Shown piece after piece: positions 16,480 through 24,693 of a stretch of DNA of 49,224 nucleotides (position 1 is the first letter of the stretch; every line of letters begins with the position of its first letter). The translations under genes and the position numbers were made by a program. Where the stretch lies: the NCBI GenBank assembly GCA_023426365.1, contig JAFAAW010000044.1, forward strand, positions 1 through 49,224, given 5' to 3'. The stretch is from Pseudomonadota bacterium (GTDB taxonomy: Bacteria; Pseudomonadota; Alphaproteobacteria; Rhodospirillales; Magnetospirillaceae). The notes under the pieces are model-generated. The model was given only the letters and a program-made list of their open reading frames with translations, was not told the DNA's origin and did no database searches.

Positions 16480-17421
16480 ATGACGTCCAAAGCAAACCAC
16501 CCCCGCCTCACCCTTGGCACCCGCGGCTCGCCGCTGGCGCTCGCGCAAACCCACGAGACCCGCGACCGCCTGGCCGCCGCGTGGCCCGAACTGGCGGGGG
16601 AAGGCGCCGTCGCCATCCAGGTCATCCAGACCACCGGCGACATGGTGCAGAACCGCCCGCTGGCCGAGATCGGCGGCAAGGGGCTGTTCACCAAGGAACT
16701 GGACGAATCCATGATGGACGGCCGCATCGACCTGGCGGTCCATTCCATGAAGGACGTCCCCACCGTGCTGCCCGACGGCATCGTGCTGCCCTGCGTGCTC
16801 CCGCGCGAGGACGTGCGCGACGCCTTCCTGTCGCTCAAGTACCAAAGCCTCGACGACCTGCCCGAGGGCGCGGTGGTCGGCTCGTCCAGCCTGCGGCGCG
16901 GCGCCCAGATCCTGCACAAGCGTCCCGACATCAAGGTGGTGAACTTCCGCGGCAACGTGCAGTCGCGCCTGCGCAAGCTCGGCGAGGGCGTGGTGGACGC
17001 CACCCTGCTGGCCATGGCCGGCCTCAACCGCCTGGGCATGGCCGACAAGGCCACCTGCCCGCTCGACACCGATTTCATGCTGCCCGCCGTGGCGCAGGGG
17101 GCGATCGGCATCACCTGCCGCGCCGATGACGAGGCCGCGCACAAGTACCTGTCGGCGCTGAACTGCCCCGAGACCATGGTGCGGGTCACCGCCGAGCGCG
17201 CCTTCCTGCTGACGCTGGACGGGTCGTGCCGCACCCCCATCGCGGCCCTGGCCGAGCTGGACGGCGAGGTGCTGTCGTTCCGCGGCCTGATCATCAGCAC
17301 CGACGGCAAGACCATCCACGCCGCCACCCGCCAGGGCAAGGCGGCCGATGCCGAGGCCATGGGGCGCGATGCGGGCGAGGAACTCAAGCGCATCGCCGGG
17401 CCGGACTTCTTCAAGCATTAA
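16480..17421 (+). CDS. hemC: Porphobilinogen deaminase (hydroxymethylbilane synthase)
   Basis: A 313-residue cytosolic enzyme joining four porphobilinogen units into hydroxymethylbilane. LTLGTRGSPLALAQ at the N terminus, the substrate-binding DLAVHSMKDVPT, SSSLRRGAQ and the dipyrromethane-cofactor cysteine in LDGSCRTPIAAL are all present. The ATG at 16480 is the first codon of the conserved region; the frame is open upstream only as a shadow of tsaD. The hemD ORF begins 12 bp after its stop. Confidence 0.95.
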   Translation: MTSKANHPRLTLGTRGSPLALAQTHETRDRLAAAWPELAGEGAVAIQVIQTTGDMVQNRPLAEIGGKGLFTKELDESMMDGRIDLAVHSMKDVPTVLPDGIVLPCVLPREDVRDAFLSLKYQSLDDLPEGAVVGSSSLRRGAQILHKRPDIKVVNFRGNVQSRLRKLGEGVVDATLLAMAGLNRLGMADKATCPLDTDFMLPAVAQGAIGITCRADDEAAHKYLSALNCPETMVRVTAERAFLLTLDGSCRTPIAALAELDGEVLSFRGLIISTDGKTIHAATRQGKAADAEAMGRDAGEELKRIAGPDFFKH

Positions 17422-17433
17422 GGAGAGATCGTC

Positions 17434-19320
17434 GTGACTACCGCACTCGTCACCCGCCCGCGTGAGGATGCCGAGGGCGTGTCGCGAGAGCTGCGGACGC
17501 GCGGCCTGGACGTGGTCGTCGAACCGCTGCTGGACATCCATTATCTGGACGTGGAGGTGGACGCCCAAGGCGTCCAGGGCATCCTGGCCACCTCGGCCAA
17601 CGGGGTGCGCGCGCTGGCCCGCCTGCTGCCCGACCGCGACCTGCCGGTATGGGCGGTGGGCGACGCCACCGCCGCCATGGCGCGCGAGGCGGGCTATGGC
17701 CGCGTCGAGGCGGCCGAGGGCGACGTCCATTCCCTGGCCGCCCTGGTCAAGAGCCGCTGCACCCCCGATGCCGGCCCGTTCCTGCATGCCGCCGGTTCGG
17801 TCACCGCCGGCGACCTGGCGGGCGACCTGGGCACCGCCGGCTTCGGCGTCCGCCGCGTGGTGCTGTACGAGGCGCGCACCGCCGACGCCATCTCGGACGA
17901 ACTGGCCGCCACCCTGCGGGCCGGGCGCATCGGCTTAGCCCTGTTTTTCTCTCCCCGCACCGCCGCCACCTTTGCTACCCTGATGCGGGCCGCCGATCTG
18001 GCCGGAACAACCGGCACGATCACGGCCTATGCCCTCAGCGCCAATGTCGCCAAGGAGCTGGAGGCGCTGCCCTGGGCGGCCGTGCGTGTGGCCGCCGCCC
18101 CAAGCCAGGCCGCCTTGCTGGCGGCGCTGGAAGAGGATCTGGCTGCCGGCCGGTTCGCTTCCGCCGACCCGAGGACCAGCATGACCGATTCCGCCCCCAC
18201 CACCCCGACCCCGGCCAACCGCCCCGAGACCCCGGCCGAGGTGGCCAACCCCGCCGAGACGCCCAACCCGGCCGATGGCGTCACCGACGCCGATATCGCC
18301 GAGCCGGCGGTGGAACCCGAGACCGGCAAGGGCCGCGGCTGGGTGCCGGTGGCCGCGTCGCTGGTACTGGTGGCGCTGGCCGCCATCGCCGCCGTGGTGT
18401 GGTCGGAATGGCGCCGCCTGGACGTGGACCAGCCGCCGCCGCCCAGCATCGGCGCCGCCCCGGCCCAGCCAGCCGAAGCGGTGGCCGAGTTGCAGGCCGA
18501 ACTGGCCGCCACCCGCGACCGCCTGCATGCGCTCGAGGCGCGGCTGGCGCAGCCGGCGCCGGCTGCCGACCTGTCGCCGCTGGAAAACCGCCTGGGGCAG
18601 GCCGAGGTGGCGGTCAAGGCCCTGCAGGCCCAGCCCCAGGTCCCGGCCAAGCTGGTGGAAGAGGTGGAAACCCTGGGCCAGCAGGTGGCCGACCTTCGGC
18701 GCACCTCGGCCGATGCGGCCGCCGTGCTGCGGCTGGCCGACCGGGTGGAAAAGGTGGAAGCCGGCTTCCGCGACATGCAGGCGCGGCGCAGCTCGGCCGC
18801 GGCCCTGCTGCTGGCGGTCGGGCAATTGCGCGAGGCGCTGGCCGCCGCCATGCCCTATGACGCCGAATGGCGCTCGCTCAAGGCCCTGGCCGGCAGCGAC
18901 GCCGAGATCGCGACGGCGCTGGACACCCTCAAGCCGCGGGCGCTGGTGGGCATTCCCACCCTGCCCACGCTGACCGCCCGGCTGGAGGCCCAGGCCCCCG
19001 CCATCGTCCGCGCCCAGATGCTGCCCGAACAGCAGGGCTGGTGGCGCCAGACGCTGGATCGGCTGGCCTCGCTGGTCACCGTCGAGCGCGAGGACGGCAC
19101 CGCCGCCGGCACCTCGCCCGCCGCCATCCTGGCCCGTGCCCGGGCGGCGCTGGCCTCGGGCGATCTGGCCCAGGCGGTGGCCGAGATGGAGGGGCTGTCG
19201 GGCGGCCCGGCCGAGTCCGCCGCGCCCTGGATCGCCGACGCCAAGGCCCGTCTGGCTGCCGGCAAGGCGGTGTCCGACCTGACCGCCCATGTGGTGGCCG
19301 CCGTCGGCGCGGGGCAGTGA
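17434..19320 (+). CDS. hemD: Uroporphyrinogen-III synthase fused in frame to a Mic60/mitofilin-like membrane protein
   Basis: One uninterrupted 628-codon frame. Residues 1 to about 240 are a HemD domain (ALVTRPREDAEG; ILATSANGVRALA; FFSPRTAATFATL), which closes hydroxymethylbilane to uroporphyrinogen III. From Met250 the frame continues into a Pro/Glu-rich stretch, one transmembrane helix (about 304-323), a long Ala/Leu-rich coiled-coil region (about 345-465) and a helical C-terminal domain typical of alphaproteobacterial Mic60/COG4223 proteins, which shape membrane invaginations and lie beside heme genes. These are normally separate genes. Here no stop separates them, but an internal ATG at 18181 has a good ribosome site, so free Mic60 may also be made. 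hemY follows after 2 bp. Whether the fusion protein exists is uncertain. Confidence 0.85.
   Translation: MTTALVTRPREDAEGVSRELRTRGLDVVVEPLLDIHYLDVEVDAQGVQGILATSANGVRALARLLPDRDLPVWAVGDATAAMAREAGYGRVEAAEGDVHSLAALVKSRCTPDAGPFLHAAGSVTAGDLAGDLGTAGFGVRRVVLYEARTADAISDELAATLRAGRIGLALFFSPRTAATFATLMRAADLAGTTGTITAYALSANVAKELEALPWAAVRVAAAPSQAALLAALEEDLAAGRFASADPRTSMTDSAPTTPTPANRPETPAEVANPAETPNPADGVTDADIAEPAVEPETGKGRGWVPVAASLVLVALAAIAAVVWSEWRRLDVDQPPPPSIGAAPAQPAEAVAELQAELAATRDRLHALEARLAQPAPAADLSPLENRLGQAEVAVKALQAQPQVPAKLVEEVETLGQQVADLRRTSADAAAVLRLADRVEKVEAGFRDMQARRSSAAALLLAVGQLREALAAAMPYDAEWRSLKALAGSDAEIATALDTLKPRALVGIPTLPTLTARLEAQAPAIVRAQMLPEQQGWWRQTLDRLASLVTVEREDGTAAGTSPAAILARARAALASGDLAQAVAEMEGLSGGPAESAAPWIADAKARLAAGKAVSDLTAHVVAAVGAGQ
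18171..18183 (+). promoter_or_regulatory. Internal ribosome site and ATG that could start a separate Mic60-like protein
   Basis: GAGGA (18171-18175) stands five bases before an in-frame ATG (18181-18183). Translation from here would give a 379-residue protein ending at 19320 that begins with a short acidic, proline-rich cytosolic segment followed by the membrane helix. This is the expected size and layout of a stand-alone Mic60-like protein. It suggests that hemD and the Mic60 gene are two cistrons in the same frame where the hemD stop is absent. Confidence 0.6.
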
Positions 19321-19322
19321 CC

Positions 19323-20594
19323 ATGGTCCGCCGCATCGCCCAGTTCGTCGTCGTCACCGCCCTGCTGGTCGCCGCCGCCGTGTGGCTGGCCGACCGCCCC
19401 GGCCAGGCGGTGATCCATTGGCTGGGCTGGAAGATCACCGCGCCGGTGCCGGTGCTGATCGCCGCCGTGCTGGCCGTGCTGGCCGTGCTGTACCTGGCCG
19501 TCAAGGCGGCGCGCGCCGTGCTTGGCGCCCCCGGCCGCTGGCTGGCGGCGCGGCGCGCCCGGCGGACCCGCGACGGCTATCGCGCCCTGTCCGACGGTCT
19601 GGCCGCCGTTGCCGCCGGCGACCGCAAGAGCGCGCGGCGGCTGGCCCGGCGCGCCGACAAGCTGCTGACCGACCGCTCGCTCACCGGCCTGCTGACCGCC
19701 CAGGCGGCCACCCTGTCCGGCGACGAGAGCGAGGCCGAGCGCCGCCTGACCGCCATGGTGGAGCGCAGCGAGACCGCCTTCCTCGGCCTCAAGGGGCTGA
19801 TGGATCTGGCGCTCAAGCGCCACGACCATGCCGCCGCCCTGGATTATGCCCGCCGCGCCTGGGTGATGGGCGGCCCCGCCGCCGGTCTGGCCGCCACCCT
19901 GTTCGACCTGCAGGCCCGCGCCGGCCAGTGGGCCGAGGCCGAGGCCACCCTGGCCGAGGCGAAGAAGCGCGGCGCCCTGTCGGGCGGCACCCTGGCCCGG
20001 TTCCGTGCGCTGGCGCTGATGGAGCGCGCCCGTCAGGAAAGCACCCCCATGCTGGCGCTCAACGCCGCGCGCGAGGCCCACAAGGCCGATCCCGGCCTGA
20101 TCGCGGCGGCGGTGTTGGCCGCCAATCTGCTGCATCGTGCCGACAAGCCGCGCAAGGCGGCCGCCGCCATCCTGGCCACCTGGCGCATCGCCCCCCATCC
20201 CGATCTGGTCGAGGCATGGCTGGCCCTGGCCCCGGCGGAAACCCCGCTGCAACGAGCCAAGCGCCTGGACAAGCTGGTCAAGGCCAATCCCGACGCCCCC
20301 GACGGCCACATCGCCCTGGCGGAAACCGCGCTGGCGGCCAAGCTGTGGGGGCTGGCGCGCACCCATCTGGAGCGCGCGCTGGAACAGCGCCCGACCACCG
20401 GCCTTTATGTCCTGCTGGCCCGGCTGGAACGCGAGGAGCGCGGCGACGAGCGCGCCGCCGCCGAATGGATGGCCAAATCGGCCGGCGCGCCGCCCGAACC
20501 GGCCTGGACCTGCAATACCTGCGGCAAGCCCACCGATCGCTGGGCAACGCTGTGTCCCCATTGCGGGGCCGTGGACAGCCTGGACTGGAAGTGA
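19323..20594 (+). CDS. hemY: HemY-type membrane protein with tetratricopeptide repeats and C-terminal zinc ribbon
   Basis: A 423-residue protein of the heme-operon HemY family (not the protoporphyrinogen oxidase of the same name). Two N-terminal membrane helices (about 5-22 and 40-63) are followed by Ala/Leu-rich helical repeats of TPR type and then a rubredoxin-like zinc ribbon (Cys397, Cys400, Cys411, Cys414). Its exact role in heme synthesis is not established. The ATG at 19323 begins 2 bp after the preceding stop. The C-terminal zinc ribbon is also seen in LapB-like TPR proteins. A hairpin follows the stop. Confidence 0.88.
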   Translation: MVRRIAQFVVVTALLVAAAVWLADRPGQAVIHWLGWKITAPVPVLIAAVLAVLAVLYLAVKAARAVLGAPGRWLAARRARRTRDGYRALSDGLAAVAAGDRKSARRLARRADKLLTDRSLTGLLTAQAATLSGDESEAERRLTAMVERSETAFLGLKGLMDLALKRHDHAAALDYARRAWVMGGPAAGLAATLFDLQARAGQWAEAEATLAEAKKRGALSGGTLARFRALALMERARQESTPMLALNAAREAHKADPGLIAAAVLAANLLHRADKPRKAAAAILATWRIAPHPDLVEAWLALAPAETPLQRAKRLDKLVKANPDAPDGHIALAETALAAKLWGLARTHLERALEQRPTTGLYVLLARLEREERGDERAAAEWMAKSAGAPPEPAWTCNTCGKPTDRWATLCPHCGAVDSLDWK

Positions 20595-20636
20595 TCCCAG
20601 CCAGGGACGGGTGGTGTCCGCGCGGGCTTTGGGTGT

Positions 20637-20663
20637 TCCTCCCCTGACCACGCCAGGGGAGGA
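20637..20663. terminator. Hairpin between convergent hemY and the Bax-like gene
   Basis: TCCTCCCCTG (20637-20646) and CAGGGGAGGA (20654-20663) form a perfect 10-bp stem with a 7-base loop. It lies midway between two converging genes, a usual place for a two-way terminator, but there is no T run on either strand. Confidence 0.5.
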
Positions 20664-20669
20664 TATGCC

Positions 20670-21629
20670 CTAACTGGCGACCCCACGGCCCAGGCGGGCG
20701 TGGTCGAAGCGCAGCAGGCGGTTGGTGCGGATCAGGGCGCGGATGGTGTCCACATAGGCGCCGCGCCGTTCCGAGTAATTGATCAGGGCGCCGGCCAGGG
20801 TGTGGCCATCGGGAAAGGCGCCGCGCGCCCGCGCCGCCGCCCGCGCCCGGCGCAGCGATTCATAGGCGGCGTGGGTGTTCAGGTTGTGGACATAGGCCCG
20901 CACCGCCTCGTGCAGGCTGGAGAACGCGGCCATGCGCTGGCCGTCGGGGTCGTTCTCGGGAACCACGTCGGCCCCCGTATGGCCGAACAGGTTGTTGGCC
21001 TCGCGCACGAAGCGCGAGGTGCCCCAGCCCGATTCCTCGGCCGCCTGGGCCAGGGCCAGCGATGGCGGCACCACGTCCACCCGGCGCAGCAACTGGCCGG
21101 GGGCGGCGCCCTCGGCGCCGTAGCGGGTGGCCAGCTCGGCCAGCCAGCCGTCATCGCGCGGCGCGCGGCCGGCCGCCATCGCCTCCAGCCGGCGGCGATC
21201 CTCGATGATCTCCTCGTTGACCACCAGCACCAGCGGCAGCATCAGACGCAGGAAGACGTGCTTCTTGTCCTCGGTCGCGGGCAGGTCGTTGAGGTCGCCC
21301 GGCACCGCCGGCAGGAACAGCGGCGGCACCACGCCGCCCTGGGCGACGTGTTCCAGGCGATAGCCCATGCGGGCGAAGGCGGCGTCCAGATGGGCGGCCT
21401 TGTCGCGTTCCTCGTCGCTCAGGCGGGTTTCCAGGCCCACCGGCCCGCCGCGCACCAGGCCGTGCCACAGCGGCGAATCGACCCCCACCGCCACCAGGGC
21501 GTAAAGGGCCAGCACGATGACCGCGACGGCGGCCACGCCAAGCGTCGAGGAGGGTGAGGATGGGGTGGGGGAGTGTTGGGCAGTCATCGGCGTGCGGGGC
21601 GGAACGTGCGGGTCCCGCCCCTCTTCCAT
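20670..21629 (-). CDS. Bax-like glucosaminidase-domain protein
   Basis: A 319-residue protein with one N-terminal membrane helix (about 30-50) and a periplasmic glucosaminidase domain. The domain core SLALAQAAEESGWGTSRFVREANNLFG (split here as SLALAQAAEESGWG and FVREANNLFG, about 187-213) carries the catalytic Glu and is typical of E. coli Bax; YSERRGAYVDTIRALI near the end also fits. It probably cuts peptidoglycan. It starts 16 bp after nfuA on the same strand. The ATG at 21587 (residue 15) is an equally possible start; neither has a convincing ribosome site. Confidence 0.82.
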   Translation of the reverse strand: MEEGRDPHVPPRTPMTAQHSPTPSSPSSTLGVAAVAVIVLALYALVAVGVDSPLWHGLVRGGPVGLETRLSDEERDKAAHLDAAFARMGYRLEHVAQGGVVPPLFLPAVPGDLNDLPATEDKKHVFLRLMLPLVLVVNEEIIEDRRRLEAMAAGRAPRDDGWLAELATRYGAEGAAPGQLLRRVDVVPPSLALAQAAEESGWGTSRFVREANNLFGHTGADVVPENDPDGQRMAAFSSLHEAVRAYVHNLNTHAAYESLRRARAAARARGAFPDGHTLAGALINYSERRGAYVDTIRALIRTNRLLRFDHARLGRGVAS

Positions 21630-21645
21630 GGGCGTCGGCCGGTCC

Positions 21646-22194
21646 TTACTGGACGGCCTGCACCGCCACCACTTCCGGCACGTAGTACTTCAGCATGTTC
21701 TCGATGCCGTGCTTGAGCGTGGCGGTCGAGCTGGGACAGCCCGAGCACGCGCCCTGCAGATGCAGGTAGACGATGCCGTCCTCGAAGGAGCGGAAGATGA
21801 TGTCGCCGCCGTCCTGGGCCACCGCCGGGCGCACGCGGGTGTCCAGCAATTCCTTGATCTGCTTGACCACGTCCGAATCGGCCTCGCCGCCGTCGGTGGC
21901 ACCGGCGGTCTCGTTGATCACCGGCTGGCCGGAATTGTAGTGGTCCATGATGGCCGCCAGCACCTGGGGCTTGAGCACAGACCAGTCCACATCGCCCGCC
22001 TTGCCCACGGTGATGAAGTCGCCGCCCAGGAACACGCTGGTCACGCCGTCCACCTCGAACAGGCGGCTGGCCAGCGGCGAGCTGGTCGAGCCTTCCTTGG
22101 TCAGGAAGTCGGCGCTGCCGCGACCCATGACCTCGCGGCCGGGCAGGAACTTCAGGGTCGAGGGGTTGGGGGTCGGTTCGGTCTGGATGAACAT
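21646..22194 (-). CDS. NFU-type iron-sulfur cluster scaffold/carrier
   Basis: A 182-residue protein with an N-terminal Nfu_N domain (FIQTEPTPNPSTLKFLPG) and a C-terminal NifU-like domain with the cluster-binding CSGC motif (GACSGCPSST, about 150-159). This is the alphaproteobacterial and mitochondrial NFU1 layout. It carries 4Fe-4S clusters to target enzymes such as aconitase and lipoyl synthase. The ATG at 22194 has GAGGA about 6 bp upstream. The frame is open further upstream, but that part is a shadow of the stress-protein gene. Confidence 0.93.
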   Translation of the reverse strand: MFIQTEPTPNPSTLKFLPGREVMGRGSADFLTKEGSTSSPLASRLFEVDGVTSVFLGGDFITVGKAGDVDWSVLKPQVLAAIMDHYNSGQPVINETAGATDGGEADSDVVKQIKELLDTRVRPAVAQDGGDIIFRSFEDGIVYLHLQGACSGCPSSTATLKHGIENMLKYYVPEVVAVQAVQ

Positions 22195-22304
22195 GAAAGA
22201 TCCTCGTGCAATGCGTCGCGGGAGACAGATGGCGAGCAGCGGAAGCCGATAGAGGTAAATGGCCCTCCCCCGTCCGGGAGTCAAGGGAAAGACCAAGCTG
22301 GGGG

Positions 22305-22784
22305 CTAGGTAATAGCCTGGATCTGCTCGTTGGTCAGATGGCCGGGCACGATGGTGATGGGCACGCGCAGGCGGCCGACGAACTTGCCGGTCATGGCGGT
22401 GACCAGCGGGCCGGGGCCGCCCGGGCCGGTATCGGCGGCCAGCACCAGGATGGACACCTGCGGCTCCTCGTTGATCAGCTTGATCAGCTCGTCGCGCGGG
22501 TTGCCCTCGCGCACATAGAGCACCGGCAACTGGCCGGACACCTCGTTCACCTCGGCGGCCATGCGCTGCAACAGGGTTTCCGCCTCCTGGCGGGCCTCGG
22601 CGCGCATCAGGTTGCCGATGGTGGCGAAATGCTGGAACTCGGCCGGCTCGACCACCCGCAGCAGGGCGACTCGGCCGCCGGTGTGGCGGGCGCGGCCGCA
22701 GGCATAGCGCAGGGCCGCGCGCATTTCCTCGGTGTCGTCCACCACCACCAGGAAGACACGGGTGTTGATCGCATCGGCCGGCAT
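22305..22784 (-). CDS. Universal stress protein family (UspA-like)
   Basis: A 159-residue single-domain protein with the Usp alpha/beta fold: a first strand RVFLVVVDDTEEM, then an ALRYACGRARHTGGRVALLRVV unit (split as ALRYACGRA and GGRVALLRVV), and a final strand VPITIVPG. The usual ATP-binding G-x2-G-x9-G-S/T motif is not clearly present; VLAADTGPGGPGPLVTAMTGKF may stand in its place. The ATG at 22784 has GGAGG 5 bp upstream, better than the ATG at 22832. It follows the TIGR02186 gene by 17 bp in the same transcription unit. Function is unknown beyond the family. Confidence 0.85.
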   Translation of the reverse strand: MPADAINTRVFLVVVDDTEEMRAALRYACGRARHTGGRVALLRVVEPAEFQHFATIGNLMRAEARQEAETLLQRMAAEVNEVSGQLPVLYVREGNPRDELIKLINEEPQVSILVLAADTGPGGPGPLVTAMTGKFVGRLRVPITIVPGHLTNEQIQAIT

Positions 22785-22801
22785 GGAGTCCTCCCCGTTT
22801 C

Positions 22802-23569
22802 TTACTTGCGGAACGCCACGGCGGCGGCCCAACCGGCGCTGGCGGCCAGCAGGATGGCAATGATACCGTACAGCGCCGCCTGCTGGTGGGCGAAATCGTA
22901 CAGATCGGCGCCCAGCCCGATCTTGGAGATGACCAGAGGCGTGGTCTGGGCGCTGATCACCTCGCCGCCGGCGATCAGGTAGACCTCCACAAGATAGGTG
23001 CCCACCGGCACGTTGGCCGGAAAGTGCATGTCGGTGCGGAACAGGCGGTTGCCGAGAAAGCCGATGTCCTGGATGCGGTCGCCGTACAGCCCCTGGGATT
23101 GCTTGAGGCGGAACAGCGCCTCGCGGTACTGGGCCGCATCGGCCATGCCGTCCTGCGGGCGGATGTCCAGGTCCAGGCTGTCCAGGCCGATCTGGTGGCG
23201 TTGCAGCACGTCGGCCGGCGCGATCTCGGCCAGCGGGCGGCTGGCGGCGACGCGATAGAAGGACGGCGCGTCGTCGATCTCGGCCACGCCGGTATTCATC
23301 CAGATGCCGAAGGTGCGCGCCTTGCGGCGCACCGTCTCGGCGCGGTTGGGGCCGCGCACCACCACCACCACCTCGCCGCCGCCCGGCACGTCCTCGACCG
23401 CGCCGAACAGCAGGACGTCGGTGCCGGTGAAGCCGGTGGTGATGGCCACCAGATGCTTGGACAGGTCGGCCACCAGCGGTTCGGCGGCCTGGGTGGCGGC
23501 GCTGGCCCCGCCCAGGCTCAACAGGCCGAGCAGGGCGAACACGCGGACCAGACCCCGCCCCACCGCCAT
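22802..23569 (-). CDS. TIGR02186 family exported membrane protein
   Basis: A 255-residue protein with an N-terminal signal sequence (cleavage probably near residue 28, after ATQA), a periplasmic beta-rich domain and one C-terminal membrane helix (about 229-252). The pattern ITTGFTGTDVLLFGAV near residue 43 and the GPNRAETVRRKARTFGIWMN block identify the alphaproteobacterial TIGR02186/Alph_Pro_TM family, often found near TauE/SafE-type exporters. No such exporter is visible here. It lies 7 bp after the DUF2333 gene and 17 bp before the stress protein, so the three form an operon. Its role is not known. Confidence 0.88.
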   Translation of the reverse strand: MAVGRGLVRVFALLGLLSLGGASAATQAAEPLVADLSKHLVAITTGFTGTDVLLFGAVEDVPGGGEVVVVVRGPNRAETVRRKARTFGIWMNTGVAEIDDAPSFYRVAASRPLAEIAPADVLQRHQIGLDSLDLDIRPQDGMADAAQYREALFRLKQSQGLYGDRIQDIGFLGNRLFRTDMHFPANVPVGTYLVEVYLIAGGEVISAQTTPLVISKIGLGADLYDFAHQQAALYGIIAILLAASAGWAAAVAFRK

Positions 23570-23576
23570 GGCCGCC

Positions 23577-24551
23577 TCAATGCGCCAGGTTGTCCGCGAT
23601 CTCGGACAGGATCGCGCGCGCCCGCAGCAGATAGAAGCCCTGGGCGGTCAGGTGGCTGGGCAGCAGCGTGCCGTCGGGCGCGCCGTTGATCACGATGTGG
23701 GGCTCGAGCTGCGCGGCGGCCCGGAGCGCCTCCACCATCTGGCGCCATTGGACCGCCAGTTCGCGGTCGGTCAGCACCTGGGCGTAATCGCCGCCCAGCT
23801 CGCGCAGCACCAGGCCATAGGCATAGACCTTGCCCTTGGTGGCGTAGAACACGTCGTCCGCGCCGGTGTCGAACAGCGCCGAGCGGTCTTGCGCCAGATG
23901 GCGGTCGATATCGGCGGAAATGGCGCCCAGGTCGCGCCCGACGGCGGCCACCAGCGGCCCCAGGGTGGCGGCATGGCGGTCGAAGCCCGGCTCGCCGGCG
24001 GCCAGCAGGCGGTTGAAATCCTCGAGGTTGCGGGCGGCATTGCGGTACTGCTTTTCCGACGAGGCGGTGGGCGCCCAACTGGTCGAGGGGTCGAACTTCC
24101 ACACCGTGCCGGGATATTTCAGCAGGCCGGCGGCGCGCTCCAGCGTGGCGAGGGACGCGTGGTCGTGGTCGTTCGCCACGGCCAGCGCGCTGGTGAAGCG
24201 GGCCAGGGCGGCGACCATGCCCTGCTGGAAGGCGGGCATGTTGTCCAGCCACCAGGTGGGCGCGAAGAACGGGTCGTTGGCCGTCCACTTGTGCTGGTCC
24301 ACCTCGCGGAACAGCAGGCGCGAGGCGATGGCCACCGCGCGGCTCTGGCTGCTTTCCACCGTGCCCGGCCCATACTCGAAATCGTCGTCGATCACCTGGG
24401 CCAGCGCCATGCCGATCACCACATAGGCGACCACCGCCAGCGCGGCCAGCGGGGCCAGCCACCACCACGCCGGTCGTGCGGCGGCACGCGCCCACGACTT
24501 GGCTGCGGCGATGGAGAAATCCCGGGTCGGGGGCGGCGTCTGGTCGGTCAT
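23577..24551 (-). CDS. DUF2333 family inner-membrane protein
   Basis: A 324-residue protein with a short cytosolic N terminus, one membrane helix (about 29-49) and a large periplasmic domain. The segments WTANDPFFAPTWWLDNMP (about 109-126) and FQQGM, then KYPGTVWKFD and the C-terminal GFYLLRARAILSEIADNL, match DUF2333. No function is established for the family. It is the first gene of the DUF2333-TIGR02186-stress protein operon. The 142 bp upstream (24552-24693) hold a possible promoter (TTGCGT, 17 bp, TAAGCA on the minus strand) and no gene. Confidence 0.82.
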   Translation of the reverse strand: MTDQTPPPTRDFSIAAAKSWARAAARPAWWWLAPLAALAVVAYVVIGMALAQVIDDDFEYGPGTVESSQSRAVAIASRLLFREVDQHKWTANDPFFAPTWWLDNMPAFQQGMVAALARFTSALAVANDHDHASLATLERAAGLLKYPGTVWKFDPSTSWAPTASSEKQYRNAARNLEDFNRLLAAGEPGFDRHAATLGPLVAAVGRDLGAISADIDRHLAQDRSALFDTGADDVFYATKGKVYAYGLVLRELGGDYAQVLTDRELAVQWRQMVEALRAAAQLEPHIVINGAPDGTLLPSHLTAQGFYLLRARAILSEIADNLAH

Positions 24552-24693
24552 GGCTCTCTCTAAGAGGCGGGCAACACCCCTGTTGCTTACGATGCCGGCC
24601 GCGCCAACGCAAGCGCGCCGAAGGACGTGGCCGGGGGTTGGGGGGGCTAGGGTCGGTGGACCGGGCGGCCAGGGCGGGCCGTATCCGCCCGGC

